A stretch of 64,000 nt of DNA from Leminorella grimontii ATCC 33999 = DSM 5078 (GCF_000439085.1 NZ_KE392227.1:83003-147002), one strand, 5' to 3'. Shown: positions 1-10,205, counted from the stretch's first letter. Numbers and translations: made by a program. The notes: generated from the letters alone by a model not told the origin.

Positions 1-975
1 AAACGCATTGGCATGACATCTCCGGAGGCGGTCGCCGTTCGGATTATCAATCCAATGCGCTTGTGTATTGTCCTGTTCCGGCCGCTGGTTTGGCTGTTTA
101 ACGGCATGGCGACGCTGATCTTCCGCCTGTTCAAGCTGCCGCTGGTGCGCAACGACAGCATTACCTCAGACGACGTCTATGCCGTTTTCGAAGCCGGCGC
201 GCTGACCGGCGCCCTGCGCAAGCAGGAACACGAGCTGATTGAAAACGTTTTTGAACTGGAATCGCGCAACGTGCCCTCCGTCATGACGCCGCGCGAACAG
301 GTCATCTTCTTTCAGCTCGACGAGCAGGAAGATAATATCAAAGACAAAATCGCCAACTATCCTCATTCCAAGTTTTTAGTTTGTAGCGATTCTATCGACC
401 ACGTAGTGGGTTACGTTGACTCAAAAGATCTCTTAATCCGCGTATTAAAGAACGAAAATCTAGCCCTGAAGGGCGGCGTGCAGATCCACTCGCCGCTGAT
501 TATTCCTGATACGCTGACGCTGTCAGAAGCGCTGGAAAGCTTTCGCAGCGCCGGTGAAGACTTCGCGGTGATCCTCAACGAATATGCGCTGGTCGTCGGC
601 ATTATCACGCTCAAAGACGTGATGACGACGCTGATGGGCGACCTTATGGGGCCTGGCCAAGAAGAACAGATCGTGGCGCGCGATGAGAACTCCTGGCTGG
701 TTGAAGGCGTGACGCCGATTGAAGACGTTATGCGCGCGCTGTCGATTGACGATTTTCCGCAGTCCGAGAACTACGAAACCATCGGCGGCTTTATGATGTA
801 CATGCTAAGAAAGATCCCTAAGCGTACGGATTCAGTGAAATTTGCCGGCTATAAGTTTGAAGTGGTGGACATCGACAGCTACAAGATTGATCAGCTGTTA
901 GTCACACGTATTGATAGCTCGCCCTCGCAAGAGAACGCCAAGAGCGCAGAAGAAGCGGAAGACCTTAAGCAGTAA
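1..975 (+). CDS. ytfL: PaeA/YtfL, CNNM-type CBS-domain inner-membrane protein (5' end outside window)
   Basis: The reading frame is open from base 1, so the N-terminus and most of the membrane domain lie upstream. About 324 codons are present; the E. coli protein is about 447 residues. The visible part starts with the last membrane segment, continues through the conserved stretch EAGALTGALRKQEHEL, a CBS-domain pair (MTPREQV, then EALESFRSAGEDFAVILNEY and VVGIITLKDV), and ends in a CorC/HlyC-type domain (ETIGGFMMYMLRKIPKRTD). Similarity to E. coli YtfL is very high by memory. YtfL (renamed PaeA) is reported as an inner-membrane factor for polyamine (cadaverine/putrescine) export and stationary-phase survival. 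ytfK and cysQ follow on the other strand, as in the E. coli order. Confidence 0.93.
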   Translation, partial: KRIGMTSPEAVAVRIINPMRLCIVLFRPLVWLFNGMATLIFRLFKLPLVRNDSITSDDVYAVFEAGALTGALRKQEHELIENVFELESRNVPSVMTPREQVIFFQLDEQEDNIKDKIANYPHSKFLVCSDSIDHVVGYVDSKDLLIRVLKNENLALKGGVQIHSPLIIPDTLTLSEALESFRSAGEDFAVILNEYALVVGIITLKDVMTTLMGDLMGPGQEEQIVARDENSWLVEGVTPIEDVMRALSIDDFPQSENYETIGGFMMYMLRKIPKRTDSVKFAGYKFEVVDIDSYKIDQLLVTRIDSSPSQENAKSAEEAEDLKQ

Positions 976-993
976 TTCCGTGGATTAAATACG

Positions 994-1018
994 CAAAAAG
1001 GCCATCTTTCGATGGCCT
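994..1018 (-). terminator. Rho-independent terminator of ytfK
   Basis: An 8-bp perfect stem AGGCCATC/GATGGCCT with a TTTC loop lies between the convergent ytfL and ytfK. Read on the minus strand the stem is followed by a run of five T, so it should stop ytfK transcription. On the plus strand there is no T-run, so termination of ytfL is less certain. Confidence 0.75.
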
Positions 1019-1063
1019 ATCAGATCTAAGTCACGCGGTATTCATTATCCGCAGTCGGGAAAA

Positions 1064-1270
1064 TCAGGCGAATTCGGCGCGCAGCTCCAGAACTTCCCGG
1101 TTAACCTCAGACATCACGTTAAAATGAATTTTGTCACACACTTTTGGAAGCAGAATTTTCCCCATGTCAAACTCGAATGCACCAATGCCTTTGATGTAGA
1201 ATCTGCCACGGAAGAGCGTCTTCACATATAGCGCAATCCGCTGTGGATTGTAGCTAGGGAAGATTTTCAT
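1064..1270 (-). CDS. ytfK: YtfK/SatS, small stringent-response factor
   Basis: A 68-residue protein nearly collinear with E. coli Ytf[17 protein letters not shown] at the start, [20 protein letters not shown] in the middle, [16 protein letters not shown] at the end. The frame is open further upstream, but the start at 1270 is chosen because GGAGG lies seven bases before this ATG and it matches the family length. YtfK was described as a factor that favours (p)ppGpp synthesis by SpoT under phosphate or fatty-acid starvation; that role is taken from the E. coli literature, not visible here. It lies downstream of cysQ on the same strand with a 243-base gap, so it probably has its own promoter. 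Confidence 0.92.
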   Translation of the reverse strand: MKIFPSYNPQRIALYVKTLFRGRFYIKGIGAFEFDMGKILLPKVCDKIHFNVMSEVNREVLELRAEFA

Positions 1271-1513
1271 TTCATGTCCTCCATCGTTATTACAAGACCA
1301 ACGCTTATAGCTCGGCCACATAAATAACCATTTAGCGTGGCGCCCGCTATTCTTCTAGTAAACACTACTCCCTGTAATACGCCTAGCCTCTTTAATCTTA
1401 TTTACACTCAGCGTATAAGCGTAAAAAAGGCGTCGAATCAATATAACTATAGGATACATGCCTATAATAATCGAATAAACGCCTAGAAAATGTGATGTCA
1501 GAGCTATTTATGA

Positions 1514-2293
1514 CTAAGCCTTCCAAGGAAGATCTTCGTTAGACGAAACGTAAAAACCGGGATTGAGGAAAGACTCCGCCGGCGCATAACTAAGCGGAAT
1601 ATCCTGCCAATTATTCACCTGAAGGCCCACGGCTCGCACAACCGCATGGCCCGCCGCGGTATCCCATACGTTCGTCGGTCCAAAGCGAGGATAAAGCTGC
1701 GCGCTGCCTTCGGCAACCAGGCAAAATTTCAGAGACGATCCTACCGCCGTCGTTTCATAGTCGCCCAGCCGTTCTAAAAAGGCCGTCAGCTTCGTATCCC
1801 GATGTGAACGGCTGCACACCACCATCGGCGGAGTACCTGCCTGCGGCCGAATCCCTTGGCGCAACCCGCCCTCTTCCTTCCAGGCGCGTTGCCCCTCCGC
1901 CGCGTAGAGGACGTCCAGCGCGGGAGCATAAACGACGCCCATCACCGGCTCGCCTCCTTCTATCAGAGCGATATTGACGGTGAACTCATCGTTATGGGCA
2001 AGGAATTCTTTCGTTCCGTCCAGCGGATCGACCAGCCAGTAGCTGCTCCAATTTTTTCTGATTTCCCACGACTGGGGCGACTCTTCCGACAGCACGGGAA
2101 TATTCGGCGTCAGCAAAGACAGCCCCGCCATAATAATGCCGTGAGCCGCCAAATCGGCCGCAGTAACCGGCGAACTGTCGGATTTTACGACCAGGTCGGT
2201 AGGCCTATCGCCTTGATAAACGGCCATAATCGCCTCGCCCGCCCGTCGCGACAGCGAACAGATAGCTTCCAGCGTTGGAGATAAATGCGGCAT
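1514..2293 (-). CDS. cysQ: CysQ, 3'(2'),5'-bisphosphate nucleotidase
   Basis: A 259-residue inositol-monophosphatase-fold phosphatase (E. coli CysQ has 246). Metal-binding family motifs are present: SEES near residue 70, [12 protein letters not shown] at 86-97 and WDTAAGHAV at 210-218. It hydrolyses 3'-phosphoadenosine-5'-phosphate to AMP and phosphate, which removes the by-product of sulfate assimilation. The start at 2293 has GAGGG seven bases upstream. Divergent from the DcuC-like gene at 2615. Confidence 0.96.
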   Translation of the reverse strand: MPHLSPTLEAICSLSRRAGEAIMAVYQGDRPTDLVVKSDSSPVTAADLAAHGIIMAGLSLLTPNIPVLSEESPQSWEIRKNWSSYWLVDPLDGTKEFLAHNDEFTVNIALIEGGEPVMGVVYAPALDVLYAAEGQRAWKEEGGLRQGIRPQAGTPPMVVCSRSHRDTKLTAFLERLGDYETTAVGSSLKFCLVAEGSAQLYPRFGPTNVWDTAAGHAVVRAVGLQVNNWQDIPLSYAPAESFLNPGFYVSSNEDLPWKA

Positions 2294-2614
2294 ACCTATG
2301 CCCTCTCAGTCATAACTCATTGCCTTTCAGGGTAGCGTTTTTTTCCACAATAGCCAGCATCACCGTCCCATATCGCCGATCTTCGGGATGTGTACGCCCA
2401 AAAAACAGCCAAAGAGGCCATAAGGTGATCGACTTAACAAACTGTATATATTTTTATTGTTTGTATAAGCGCTCAGGCATATAACACCGCCAGACTCTTT
2501 TTAAATTTTATTCAGGGCGAGGCGGATCTACCGGCGGCCTTCCGGCTCAAACGGGCTCTCGGGTAGCCGGTCAATAACCGCTTACTGCATGAATGCTTAC
2601 ACAGTGAGAACTCT
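2294..2614. other. Divergent intergenic region, cysQ / DcuC-like carrier
   Basis: These 321 bases separate two divergent genes and must hold both promoters. An AT-rich patch (about 2440-2475) is the likeliest place. I see no convincing operator, terminator or small gene. Confidence 0.4.
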
Positions 2615-3922
2615 ATGATTACAGAAATCATTGCTCTGGCGGTTGTCGTGATTACCGTCTATTTGCTGATAAAACAGTATGAAACGCGCATGGTGTTGGT
2701 AGGCTCAGGCCTAATCATGTGCATCGTTGCGCTTAATCCAATGGCCGGTTTTGACGCGTTTGCCAAAAGCATGACCTCCGCCAGCCTGATTCAGGCGATT
2801 TGCGCCAGCATGGGCTTCGCCTACGTGATGAAGTACACCACCTGTGACATGCATCTGGTTAAGGCGCTGACCGGCATGATGAGCCGACTGGGGTTCTTTC
2901 TCATACCCGCCGCCGTTGCCATAACCTACTTTATCAACATCGCCATTCCCTCTGCGGCAGGCTGTGCGGCAGCGGTTGGCGCCACGCTTATTCCGCTGCT
3001 TATCGGCTCGCGCGTACACCCGGCCATTGCGGGCGCGGCGATTTTAACCGGCACCATCGGCTCCCTGCTAAGCCCAGGCCTGTCCCATAACGCCTTTGTC
3101 GCCAATCTGTATAACGAAATCATGGCGGGCAACGAAGGCTATACCAAAATAGAGGTTATGGACCTGATTAAATATCATGCGCCTTACAGTATCGCGCTTG
3201 GCGCCATCGGGGCCGTGTCTCTTTCTGTTGTCGCGCTGGTACGAAAAGAGTTCCGCGTTCAGCCCGTTGAGGGCTCAGCCTCCGTTGAACAAGGGGAGAA
3301 AAAAGAAGAAGTCCGCACCAACTTCGTTTATGCAACCGCGCCGTTCGTTCCGCTTATTCTTCTGATGATTTCCAGCACCACCACCTGGTTTGGCAGCGTG
3401 AAGATGACCGTTCCGGCGGCGATGCTGATTGGCGTTATCTACGCCCTTGTCATTACGCGCCGAAGCCCTACCACCATGACGAAAGAGTTCTTCAAAGGCA
3501 TGGGCGGCGCCTACGGCGACGTGCTGGGTATCATTATCGCAGCGTCCGTATTTGCAGCCGGCCTGAACGCTTCCGGCCTTATTGAGAGCTTTATCTACTT
3601 CCTGACCCACCATCCGGAGATGGCCCGCTGGGGCGGCACCCTCGGCCCGTTCCTGATGGGCGTATTGACCGGCTCCGGCGACGCCGCGTCGCTCGCCTTT
3701 AACGACACCGTCACCCGCCACGCCATGGAGTTCGGCTACACCATCCCCGATCTGGGCATGGCCGCAACCATGGGAGGCGCAATGGGGCGCTCGATGTCGC
3801 CCGTTTCCGGCGTCGCCATCGTATGCGCCGGCGTTGCGATGGTTAACCCGATTGAGCTCGTCAAGCGCACCGCGCCGGGCGTCATCGTCTCACTCATTTT
3901 TATCGCGCTGATCCTGCTGTAA
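2615..3922 (+). CDS. DcuC-family anaerobic C4-dicarboxylate carrier
   Basis: A 435-residue membrane protein, hydrophobic along its length. It shares with E. coli DcuC the pattern of a glycine/alanine-rich repeat (IPSAAGCAAAVGATL), the stretch ASVFAAGLNASGLIESF, and the C-terminal signature GRSMSPVSGVAIVCAGVAM followed by NPIELVKRT. DcuC proteins export or exchange succinate and related C4-dicarboxylates. The substrate here is open, because the gene is followed after 55 bases by an M20 peptidase of the AbgA type, so an acyl-amino-acid or dicarboxylate-containing conjugate is possible. The ribosome binding site before the ATG is weak. Confidence 0.85.
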   Translation: MITEIIALAVVVITVYLLIKQYETRMVLVGSGLIMCIVALNPMAGFDAFAKSMTSASLIQAICASMGFAYVMKYTTCDMHLVKALTGMMSRLGFFLIPAAVAITYFINIAIPSAAGCAAAVGATLIPLLIGSRVHPAIAGAAILTGTIGSLLSPGLSHNAFVANLYNEIMAGNEGYTKIEVMDLIKYHAPYSIALGAIGAVSLSVVALVRKEFRVQPVEGSASVEQGEKKEEVRTNFVYATAPFVPLILLMISSTTTWFGSVKMTVPAAMLIGVIYALVITRRSPTTMTKEFFKGMGGAYGDVLGIIIAASVFAAGLNASGLIESFIYFLTHHPEMARWGGTLGPFLMGVLTGSGDAASLAFNDTVTRHAMEFGYTIPDLGMAATMGGAMGRSMSPVSGVAIVCAGVAMVNPIELVKRTAPGVIVSLIFIALILL

Positions 3923-3977
3923 GCCTGACCTACAGCGCGCTGAATAGCAGATTTACTAACAGATAAGGAAACTCACT

Positions 3978-5249
3978 ATGTCAAACGTTGATTTAACACA
4001 GCTGATCGACTGGCGGCGCGAATTTCACCGCTGCCCGGAGTTCGGCTGGTCCGAATTCACAACCACCGCGCGCCTGATAACGACGCTGCGCGCGATGGGG
4101 CTGGAGGTGCTTGCCGGGCCGAAAATTATTAACCGAGACTTCATTTATGGACGTACGCCAGCGCTGGTTGAATCCGGGCTTGCGCGGGCAAAGGCCAACG
4201 GCGTCGACGATGCGCTTCTGGCGGAAATGGACGGGCTCACCGGCTGCGTCGCCATTTTCGACAGCGGAAAGCCTGGGCCAACGGTGGCGCTACGCTTTGA
4301 CATCGACTGCGTCTACGTACAGGAAACCGCAGGGGATGAACATATACCAAACCGCGACGGCTTTGCGTCTAAAAACCCCGGAATGATGCACGCCTGCGGC
4401 CACGACGGACACGCGTCCATCGGGCTTGGCATCGCCAAATGGCTGGTCGAAAATGGAAGTCGGCTTACCGGCAAAGTGAAGATAATATTTCAGCCGGCGG
4501 AAGAGGGAATGCGCGGCGGCCGTCCGGTCGCGGAGAGTGGCATCGTTGACGACGCCAACTATTTCCTCGGTATGCACTTAGGCTTTATCGCCAAGTCCGG
4601 CGAAATCGTCGTTAACCCTAACAACTTCCTTTGCACCACCAAGGTCGACTTCCGCTTCTACGGCGCACCGGCCCACGCCGGCGCAGAGCCGCACGTGGGT
4701 ATCAACGCGCTGGCGGGCGCCTGCCACGCGGCAACCCAAATGCTCGGCATCTCCCGTCACGGCAAGGGCATGTCGCGCGTTAACGTTGGCGTTATCAGGG
4801 CGGGCGAAGGCCGCAACGTTATCCCTTCTTACGGCGAACTGCAGGCCGAAGTGCGCGGAGAGAACGAAGAGATTAATACCTTTATGGCGCAGCAGATGCA
4901 CCGCATCGCCGAAGGCACCGCGCACAGCTTCAACCTGCGGCTTGAAAGTGAGATCATGGGCGAAGGCGTCGATCTGACTAACGATAAAGAATTGGTCGAG
5001 CTGCTGACCGACATCGTCAAACGCAACCCCGAGCTGACCGCCGTTCAGCAGCGCTCGTTCGGCGGCAGCGAAGACGCCACCACCATTGCCAAACGCGTTC
5101 AGCGCAACGGCGGCAAGTCGATTTACTTTATCGTCGGCGCCGATCTGAAAGCGGGCCACCATCAGGCGGAATTCGACTTCGATGAGAAGCAGCTAAAAAC
5201 GGCAGTGGATCTGTTTATTGGCAGCCTGCAGGCGCTGATGGCCAAGTAG
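3978..5249 (+). CDS. M20-family amidohydrolase, AbgA-like
   Basis: A 423-residue zinc amidohydrolase. Metal-ligand motifs are clear: HACGHDGH at 138-145, PAEEG at 173-177, a late GSEDATT and a C-terminal GHHQAEFDFDE. The dimerisation domain in the middle carries AHAGAEPHVGINAL. It aligns well from memory with E. coli AbgA (436 residues), one half of the p-aminobenzoyl-glutamate hydrolase, including the uncommon insert after residue 50. AbgB and AbgT are not nearby, so the substrate may be another N-acyl amino acid. AAGGA lies eight bases before the start. It follows the DcuC-like carrier in the same direction and probably shares its transcript. Confidence 0.87.
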   Translation: MSNVDLTQLIDWRREFHRCPEFGWSEFTTTARLITTLRAMGLEVLAGPKIINRDFIYGRTPALVESGLARAKANGVDDALLAEMDGLTGCVAIFDSGKPGPTVALRFDIDCVYVQETAGDEHIPNRDGFASKNPGMMHACGHDGHASIGLGIAKWLVENGSRLTGKVKIIFQPAEEGMRGGRPVAESGIVDDANYFLGMHLGFIAKSGEIVVNPNNFLCTTKVDFRFYGAPAHAGAEPHVGINALAGACHAATQMLGISRHGKGMSRVNVGVIRAGEGRNVIPSYGELQAEVRGENEEINTFMAQQMHRIAEGTAHSFNLRLESEIMGEGVDLTNDKELVELLTDIVKRNPELTAVQQRSFGGSEDATTIAKRVQRNGGKSIYFIVGADLKAGHHQAEFDFDEKQLKTAVDLFIGSLQALMAK

Positions 5250-5267
5250 CGCTGGCGCGCCGGGCAC

Positions 5268-5298
5268 AAAAATGCCGCTCATTAGAGCGGCATTTTTA
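5268..5298. terminator. Bidirectional terminator between the AbgA-like gene and fklB
   Basis: Perfect stem AAAAATGCCGCTC / GAGCGGCATTTTT with an ATTA loop. It has a T-run on each strand and lies between two convergent genes, so it should stop both. Confidence 0.92.
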
Positions 5299-5322
5299 TT
5301 TATCAAAACGTTATCAACGCAA

Positions 5323-5943
5323 TTACAGGATATCCAGCAGCTCAACGTCAAACACCAGCGTGCTGAACGGCGGAATCGACGCGCCCGCGCCGCGCTCGCC
5401 GTAGGCCAGATGGTGAGGGATGGTCAAACGCCATTTTGAGCCTACCGGCATCAGCGTCAGCGCCTCAATCCAGCCAGCGATCACGCCGCTGACGGGGAAT
5501 TCCGCCGGCTCACCGCGCTTCACTGAGCTATCGAAAACCGTGCCGTCGATCAGTTGGCCTGTGTAGTGAACCCGCACGCGATCCTGACGAGACGGAATGG
5601 CGCCTTCGCCCTGATGCAGAACTTCAAACTGCAGGCCGGACTCCGTCGAGGTCACTTCGCTGCGCTTGGCATTCTCTTCCAGGTAGCGCACGCCCTCTCC
5701 CGCCATTTTTTCCTGCTGTTCGCGGCGAGCACTGTCTGCGCGTTCGTGAATTTCGCGCAGCGCGCGATGCACAACGTCAACCGGTACGGAGGGCTGATTA
5801 CCCTGCAGGGCGTCGGTCAATCCGGCAACCAGCGCTTCCGGCACCAGCCCTTCCAGACCGGACTCCAGCAGCTGCTGACCCACCTGTAAGCCGATACCGT
5901 AACTGGCCTGCGCTTCAATGCTGTCAAAAGAGGGCTTCGTCAT
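5323..5943 (-). CDS. fklB: FklB (FKBP22), peptidyl-prolyl cis-trans isomerase
   Basis: 206 residues, the same length as E. coli FklB. The N-terminal helical dimerisation domain ([18 protein letters not shown]) is followed by an FKBP domain from about residue 105 with [18 protein letters not shown] and [22 protein letters not shown]. It catalyses proline isomerisation during protein folding in the cytoplasm. AAGGA precedes the ATG by eight bases. In E. coli fklB also lies close to the rpsF-rplI operon and ytfB. Confidence 0.96.
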   Translation of the reverse strand: MTKPSFDSIEAQASYGIGLQVGQQLLESGLEGLVPEALVAGLTDALQGNQPSVPVDVVHRALREIHERADSARREQQEKMAGEGVRYLEENAKRSEVTSTESGLQFEVLHQGEGAIPSRQDRVRVHYTGQLIDGTVFDSSVKRGEPAEFPVSGVIAGWIEALTLMPVGSKWRLTIPHHLAYGERGAGASIPPFSTLVFDVELLDIL

Positions 5944-6028
5944 GGTTTTTCCTTAGCGTGTTTGTTTTATCTGTTAAAGGTTTCGCAGCATATCACAGGA
6001 GATTCGGTAGAAAAAAGCGCTCTGCGGA

Positions 6029-7243
6029 TTAACCGGCCGTATCGCGATACGCCAATGCTTCCCGTTCAAGTCGGCCTTTGCTCGTCAGCCATACAATAAG
6101 CGCTAAGACGCTAAGCACGGCGCCCGAAGCGCACACGTAGCGCCATTGCCCATATTGATAGGCCACCGCGGAAATCAGCGAGCCCAGCGCGCCGCCGATA
6201 AAGTAGCTGGTCATATAGCCCGCCGTCAGGCGGCTTCTGGCTTCCGGCATCATTCGGTAAATCATTGACTGATTGGTGACGTGCACGCCCTGAACGGCAA
6301 AGTCCAGCGCGATAACGCCGACCAACAGCGCACCCAGCGAGTATTCTCCCCAAACGATGGGCAGCCAGGCCAATAAGAGCAGAACCAACCCCTGGGTTGT
6401 CGTTCGCGCCCCTTTTCCCTTATCCGCCAGCTGGCCCGCGCCGCTGGCCGCCAAAGCGCCCGCCGCACCGACCAAACCAAACAGACCGATAGCGGCTTCG
6501 GAATACCCATAGGGAGGGGAAGCCAGCAAAAACGCCATCGACGTCCAGAGAATGCTGAAATTGGCAAATGAGAGCGCGCCGAGCAGGGCTCGGGTTCGCA
6601 GCGTCACGTTGCGGCTAAACAACACCAGAATAGAGCCTAATAGCTGAGGATAGTTTAGGCCTACGGGCTGCTTATAGTACGGCAGCGCGCGCCACAGAAT
6701 CAGCGCCATCAAAATGGTTAGCGAGGAAGCCAACCAGTATACCGTTCGCCAGCCGCCCAGCGACGCCAGCGCGCCGGCAACGGTTCGCGCCAGCAAAATG
6801 CCGAGCAGCAGGCCGCTCATAATAATGCCGACCGCCTTTCCCCGCTTCGCCGGTTCCGCCAGCGTCGCGGCAAAAGGCACCAGCATCTGAGCTACAACGG
6901 AAAACAGCCCGGTCAGCGCCGTTCCCACGATAATGCCGGCAACCGTATCAGACATCGCGGTGATAAGCATACCGACCGCGGCCAAAAGCGTCATGCCGAC
7001 AATCATCCCCCGCCGTTCAAACATATCTCCCAGCGGCACGATAAACATCAGCCCAACCGCATAGCCCAACTGCGCCGCCGTGACGATAAATCCAGCCCGG
7101 CTGACGGACAGGTCAAACGCGCTGGCGATAGTCTCTAGCAGCGGCTGGGCATAGTAATTACTGGCGACTACCAGCCCGGTGGCAATCGACATGATGACGA
7201 TAAGCGTCGGCGTTAGCGCCGGATCCTGCGCGGTTTTTGTCAT
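6029..7243 (-). CDS. MFS transporter, multidrug/sugar efflux type
   Basis: 404 residues with twelve predicted membrane segments. The first loop after segment 2 carries PLGDMFERRGMIVGMTLL, the major-facilitator motif A, and segment 5 has the antiporter-like GIIMSGLLLGILLARTVAG. It resembles YnfM/YgaY-type proton-driven exporters. The substrate cannot be told from the sequence. The gene is downstream of nothing on its strand and divergent from ytfB, with a 222-base gap that must hold both promoters. It is not part of the E. coli order here, so it is probably an acquired or relocated gene. Confidence 0.85.
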   Translation of the reverse strand: MTKTAQDPALTPTLIVIMSIATGLVVASNYYAQPLLETIASAFDLSVSRAGFIVTAAQLGYAVGLMFIVPLGDMFERRGMIVGMTLLAAVGMLITAMSDTVAGIIVGTALTGLFSVVAQMLVPFAATLAEPAKRGKAVGIIMSGLLLGILLARTVAGALASLGGWRTVYWLASSLTILMALILWRALPYYKQPVGLNYPQLLGSILVLFSRNVTLRTRALLGALSFANFSILWTSMAFLLASPPYGYSEAAIGLFGLVGAAGALAASGAGQLADKGKGARTTTQGLVLLLLAWLPIVWGEYSLGALLVGVIALDFAVQGVHVTNQSMIYRMMPEARSRLTAGYMTSYFIGGALGSLISAVAYQYGQWRYVCASGAVLSVLALIVWLTSKGRLEREALAYRDTAG

Positions 7244-7465
7244 TGAGTCCTAATGGGGAGTTAAATGTGTGGTGAAAGATATTTTAGTCGCAGTGTGGAA
7301 AAAATTGCAGATAAAAACCAGCGCGTCTTAAAGTAAAAACGGTTATCGCTCCAATTATTCACAGGATATTTGATAGAAATATGGGTAAAATCATATTATT
7401 GATGAGTGGCCTATTGTCGTTTCAACGTAAACGGATACGCGTGGCGCGAGCGATGAGGAGGAGTT

Positions 7466-8164
7466 ATGCAGGCAAATAACGGCAGACAGCGGCGGCCTCT
7501 GGGCGGTAATTCCTGCAAAGCCGCGCTCTTGGCGCTATGGAACCTGCCCGACCGCTTTCACTGGATGTCTCCGCTGCCCAGCGCGCACCGTAAGGGCGTA
7601 CTTCTTGCCGCGCTGCTTATGCTCGTCGCGTTTCTTTGGCCAGCGGAAGACAAATCGCCCGGCGCGCTGTCCTCTTCGGCACAAGAACAAACCTCTGCCC
7701 CCCTAACGCCGGACGTTTCCTCTCCGTCGTCGACGGGTGCGTCCGCGCCTCAGGAAAACGTCGCACCGCCACCGTTGGTCGAATCAGGCGCTCCGTCTCC
7801 ACAGGCCCCCTCACAGCCTCAGGAAGCTATAGCCGCACCCGCCGAGCCTACTATTGAAACGGCGCAAGCGCCGGCGCAGCCTGAAACGCCGCCTACCGAA
7901 GAAGTCTGGAAAGAGTTCACCATCCAGCGCGGCCACACGCTGGCTCAGGTGTTCAGAGATAACCATTTAGTCGTTAACGACGCATACCTGTTGGCGCAGG
8001 TAGAGGGACCGGGAAAGCCGGTTAACGCGCTGAGGATTGGCCAGAAGGTGCGCATTCGCGTCGCTGAAGGCAATCAGGTCACCGGACTGGAGGTTGAGCT
8101 TACGCCAACCCAGTCGGCGCTGTTTACGCGCCAAAGCAACGGCCGCTTTTTACGCGTTCACTAA
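7466..8164 (+). CDS. ytfB: YtfB, OapA-family cell-division protein
   Basis: 232 residues. A short basic cytosolic N-terminus with WNLPDRFHWMSPLPSAHRKG is followed by one membrane segment (about 47-63), then a proline, serine and glutamine rich periplasmic linker, and a C-terminal OapA/LysM-like domain (EFTIQRGHTLAQVFRDNHL to the end). This is the architecture of E. coli YtfB (212 residues), which localises to the septum, binds glycans and affects cell separation. GAGGAG lies close before the ATG. Convergent with the DUF488 gene, with only six bases between the stop codons. Confidence 0.9.
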   Translation: MQANNGRQRRPLGGNSCKAALLALWNLPDRFHWMSPLPSAHRKGVLLAALLMLVAFLWPAEDKSPGALSSSAQEQTSAPLTPDVSSPSSTGASAPQENVAPPPLVESGAPSPQAPSQPQEAIAAPAEPTIETAQAPAQPETPPTEEVWKEFTIQRGHTLAQVFRDNHLVVNDAYLLAQVEGPGKPVNALRIGQKVRIRVAEGNQVTGLEVELTPTQSALFTRQSNGRFLRVH

Positions 8165-8170
8165 GAGGCG

Positions 8171-8530
8171 CTAGGCCTTGAGCCTGTTCAACAAAAAATC
8201 GCGCAGCACCACGCCCTGATTGTGTTCAAGGTCCCGACTGCCAAACATCAGCGTCACGGTTTCCCCCTGCTTTAACAGCGCGAGCAGCGGCGCCCAGGCG
8301 TCCTGACGATTCAGCTCATCCACGTAGTCCCGGCAAAACGCCTGCCACTGGGTCGGATCGGCGTGGAAGCGTTTGCGCAGCTCGGTGCTGGGCGCCGCTT
8401 CTTTTAGCCAGACGACGCCCTTCAAGCGCTCTTTACTGATGCCTCTGGGCCACAGGCGGTCGGTCAAAAAACTGTTTTTATCGGGATTTTGCGGCGCGTC
8501 ATAGACCCGCACCAGTCGAATATCGGCCAT
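8171..8530 (-). CDS. DUF488 family protein, YeaO-like
   Basis: 119 residues from the chosen start. The DUF488 signature is present: VRVYDAPQNPDKNSFLTDRLWPRG near the start and STELRKRFHADPTQWQAF in the middle. E. coli YeaO is a homologue of the same size; its function is unknown. The frame continues eight codons further upstream, but the ATG at 8530 is preceded by GAGGG at a good distance and matches the family start (MADIRLVRVYD). Confidence 0.85.
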   Translation of the reverse strand: MADIRLVRVYDAPQNPDKNSFLTDRLWPRGISKERLKGVVWLKEAAPSTELRKRFHADPTQWQAFCRDYVDELNRQDAWAPLLALLKQGETVTLMFGSRDLEHNQGVVLRDFLLNRLKA

Positions 8531-8607
8531 TTTCTTTCCCTCAGCGAACGACAAAAGTCGCCGACATTATCGGCAGGCAACGAAAAAAATTGCAACCGTA
8601 TAAAAAC

Positions 8608-8635
8608 AAAAACGCCGGCGAATGCCGGCGTTTTT
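8608..8635. terminator. Terminator of the rpsF-priB-rpsR-rplI operon
   Basis: Perfect stem AAAAACGCCGGC/GCCGGCGTTTTT with a GAAT loop directly after rplI (minus strand). It reads as a terminator on both strands. Confidence 0.92.
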
Positions 8636-8656
8636 AACGGGTTAGAAAACTAATAA

Positions 8657-9109
8657 TTAGTCTTCTGCAACCACAACTACGTTCAGCTTAGCAAACACTT
8701 CGCCGTGCAGTTGGAAATCAACGTCGTGATCGCCCAGCGTACGGATAACGCCGTTAGGCAGACGCACTTCGCTCTTGGCCACTTCAACGCCGGCTGCGGT
8801 TACCGCATCAGCGATATCGCGAGTACCGATAGAACCAAACAGCTTGCCTTCATCGCCTGCTTTAGAAGCGACGGTGACGCTGCCCAGCTCAACGATCTTG
8901 GCGGCGCGAGCTTCAGCGGCGGCCAGAACGTCAGCCAGTTTGGCTTCCAGCTCTGCGCGACGCGCTTCGAAGAACTCAACGTTTTTCTTGGTTGCCGGAA
9001 CCGCCTTACCCTGCGGTACCAGATAGTTACGGGCATAGCCCGCTTTTACGTTAACTTGATCACCCAGGCTGCCCAGGTTAGCTACTTTATCAAGCAGAAT
9101 AACTTGCAT
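8657..9109 (-). CDS. rplI: 50S ribosomal protein L9
   Basis: 150 residues. The L9 N-terminal signature is intact ([19 protein letters not shown], then [12 protein letters not shown]), followed by the long connecting helix ([22 protein letters not shown]) and the C-terminal RNA-binding domain. The last gene of the four-gene operon, 35 bases after rpsR and just before the operon terminator. Confidence 0.98.
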   Translation of the reverse strand: MQVILLDKVANLGSLGDQVNVKAGYARNYLVPQGKAVPATKKNVEFFEARRAELEAKLADVLAAAEARAAKIVELGSVTVASKAGDEGKLFGSIGTRDIADAVTAAGVEVAKSEVRLPNGVIRTLGDHDVDFQLHGEVFAKLNVVVVAED

Positions 9110-9144
9110 TACCGTATCCTCTTTAAGTTCTTGGACCGAAACCG

Positions 9145-9697
<553 letters not shown>

Positions 9698-9703
9698 GAG
9701 CTA

Positions 9704-10105
9704 TTACTCTTCAGAATCCCCAGCATCGTCTGAGTCATCATCAGTGGTTTCTTCAGCGTAGTCTTCGCGGCGATCGCGACGATCTTCTTTAGCCTTAACC
9801 ATTGGAGATGCTTCAGTCACGGCATGCTTGGTGCGCATAACCATGCTGCGGATAACGGCATCGTTGAAACGGAAGTTGGTTTCCAGTTCATCGATCGTTT
9901 CCTGCGGTGCTTCAACGTTCAGCAGAACGTAGTGGGCTTTGTGCAGCTTGTTGATTGGGTAAGCCAGTTGACGGCGGCCCCAGTCTTCCAAGCGGTGAAT
10001 TTCGCCGCCTGCTGCTTTGATTGCACCGGTGTAACGTTCGATCATACCCGGAACTTGTTCGCTCTGGTCAGGATGGACCATAAAGACGATTTCGTAATGA
10101 CGCAT
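9704..10105 (-). CDS. rpsF: 30S ribosomal protein S6
   Basis: 133 residues. [20 protein letters not shown] and the C-terminal acidic tail ([12 protein letters not shown]) match E. coli S6; the tail is the substrate for RimK glutamylation in E. coli. The ATG at 10105 is used: a TTG directly before it is in frame, but the AAGGAG element is six bases or more from the ATG and this is the family start. First gene of the operon. Confidence 0.97.
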   Translation of the reverse strand: MRHYEIVFMVHPDQSEQVPGMIERYTGAIKAAGGEIHRLEDWGRRQLAYPINKLHKAHYVLLNVEAPQETIDELETNFRFNDAVIRSMVMRTKHAVTEASPMVKAKEDRRDRREDYAEETTDDDSDDAGDSEE

Positions 10106-10143
10106 CAATAGCTCCTTACGGATTATTCAGCCTCCTGTCAGGG

Positions 10144-10191
10144 TCAGCCGTGGCCCATGGAAGCAAGGAACGTGTTTAGTGTGACGGCTGA
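10144..10191 (-). promoter_or_regulatory. S6:S18-type leader structure of the rpsF operon (candidate)
   Basis: In the rpsF 5' leader an 8-base arm TCAGCCGT pairs with ACGGCTGA 32 bases later (minus strand transcript). The arm contains CCGT, the element recognised by the S6:S18 complex in the published autogenous control of this operon. The exact bulge was not folded here, so the assignment rests on position and the CCG-bearing stem. Confidence 0.55.
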
Positions 10192-10205
10192 AAAATTGAC
10201 GCGCA

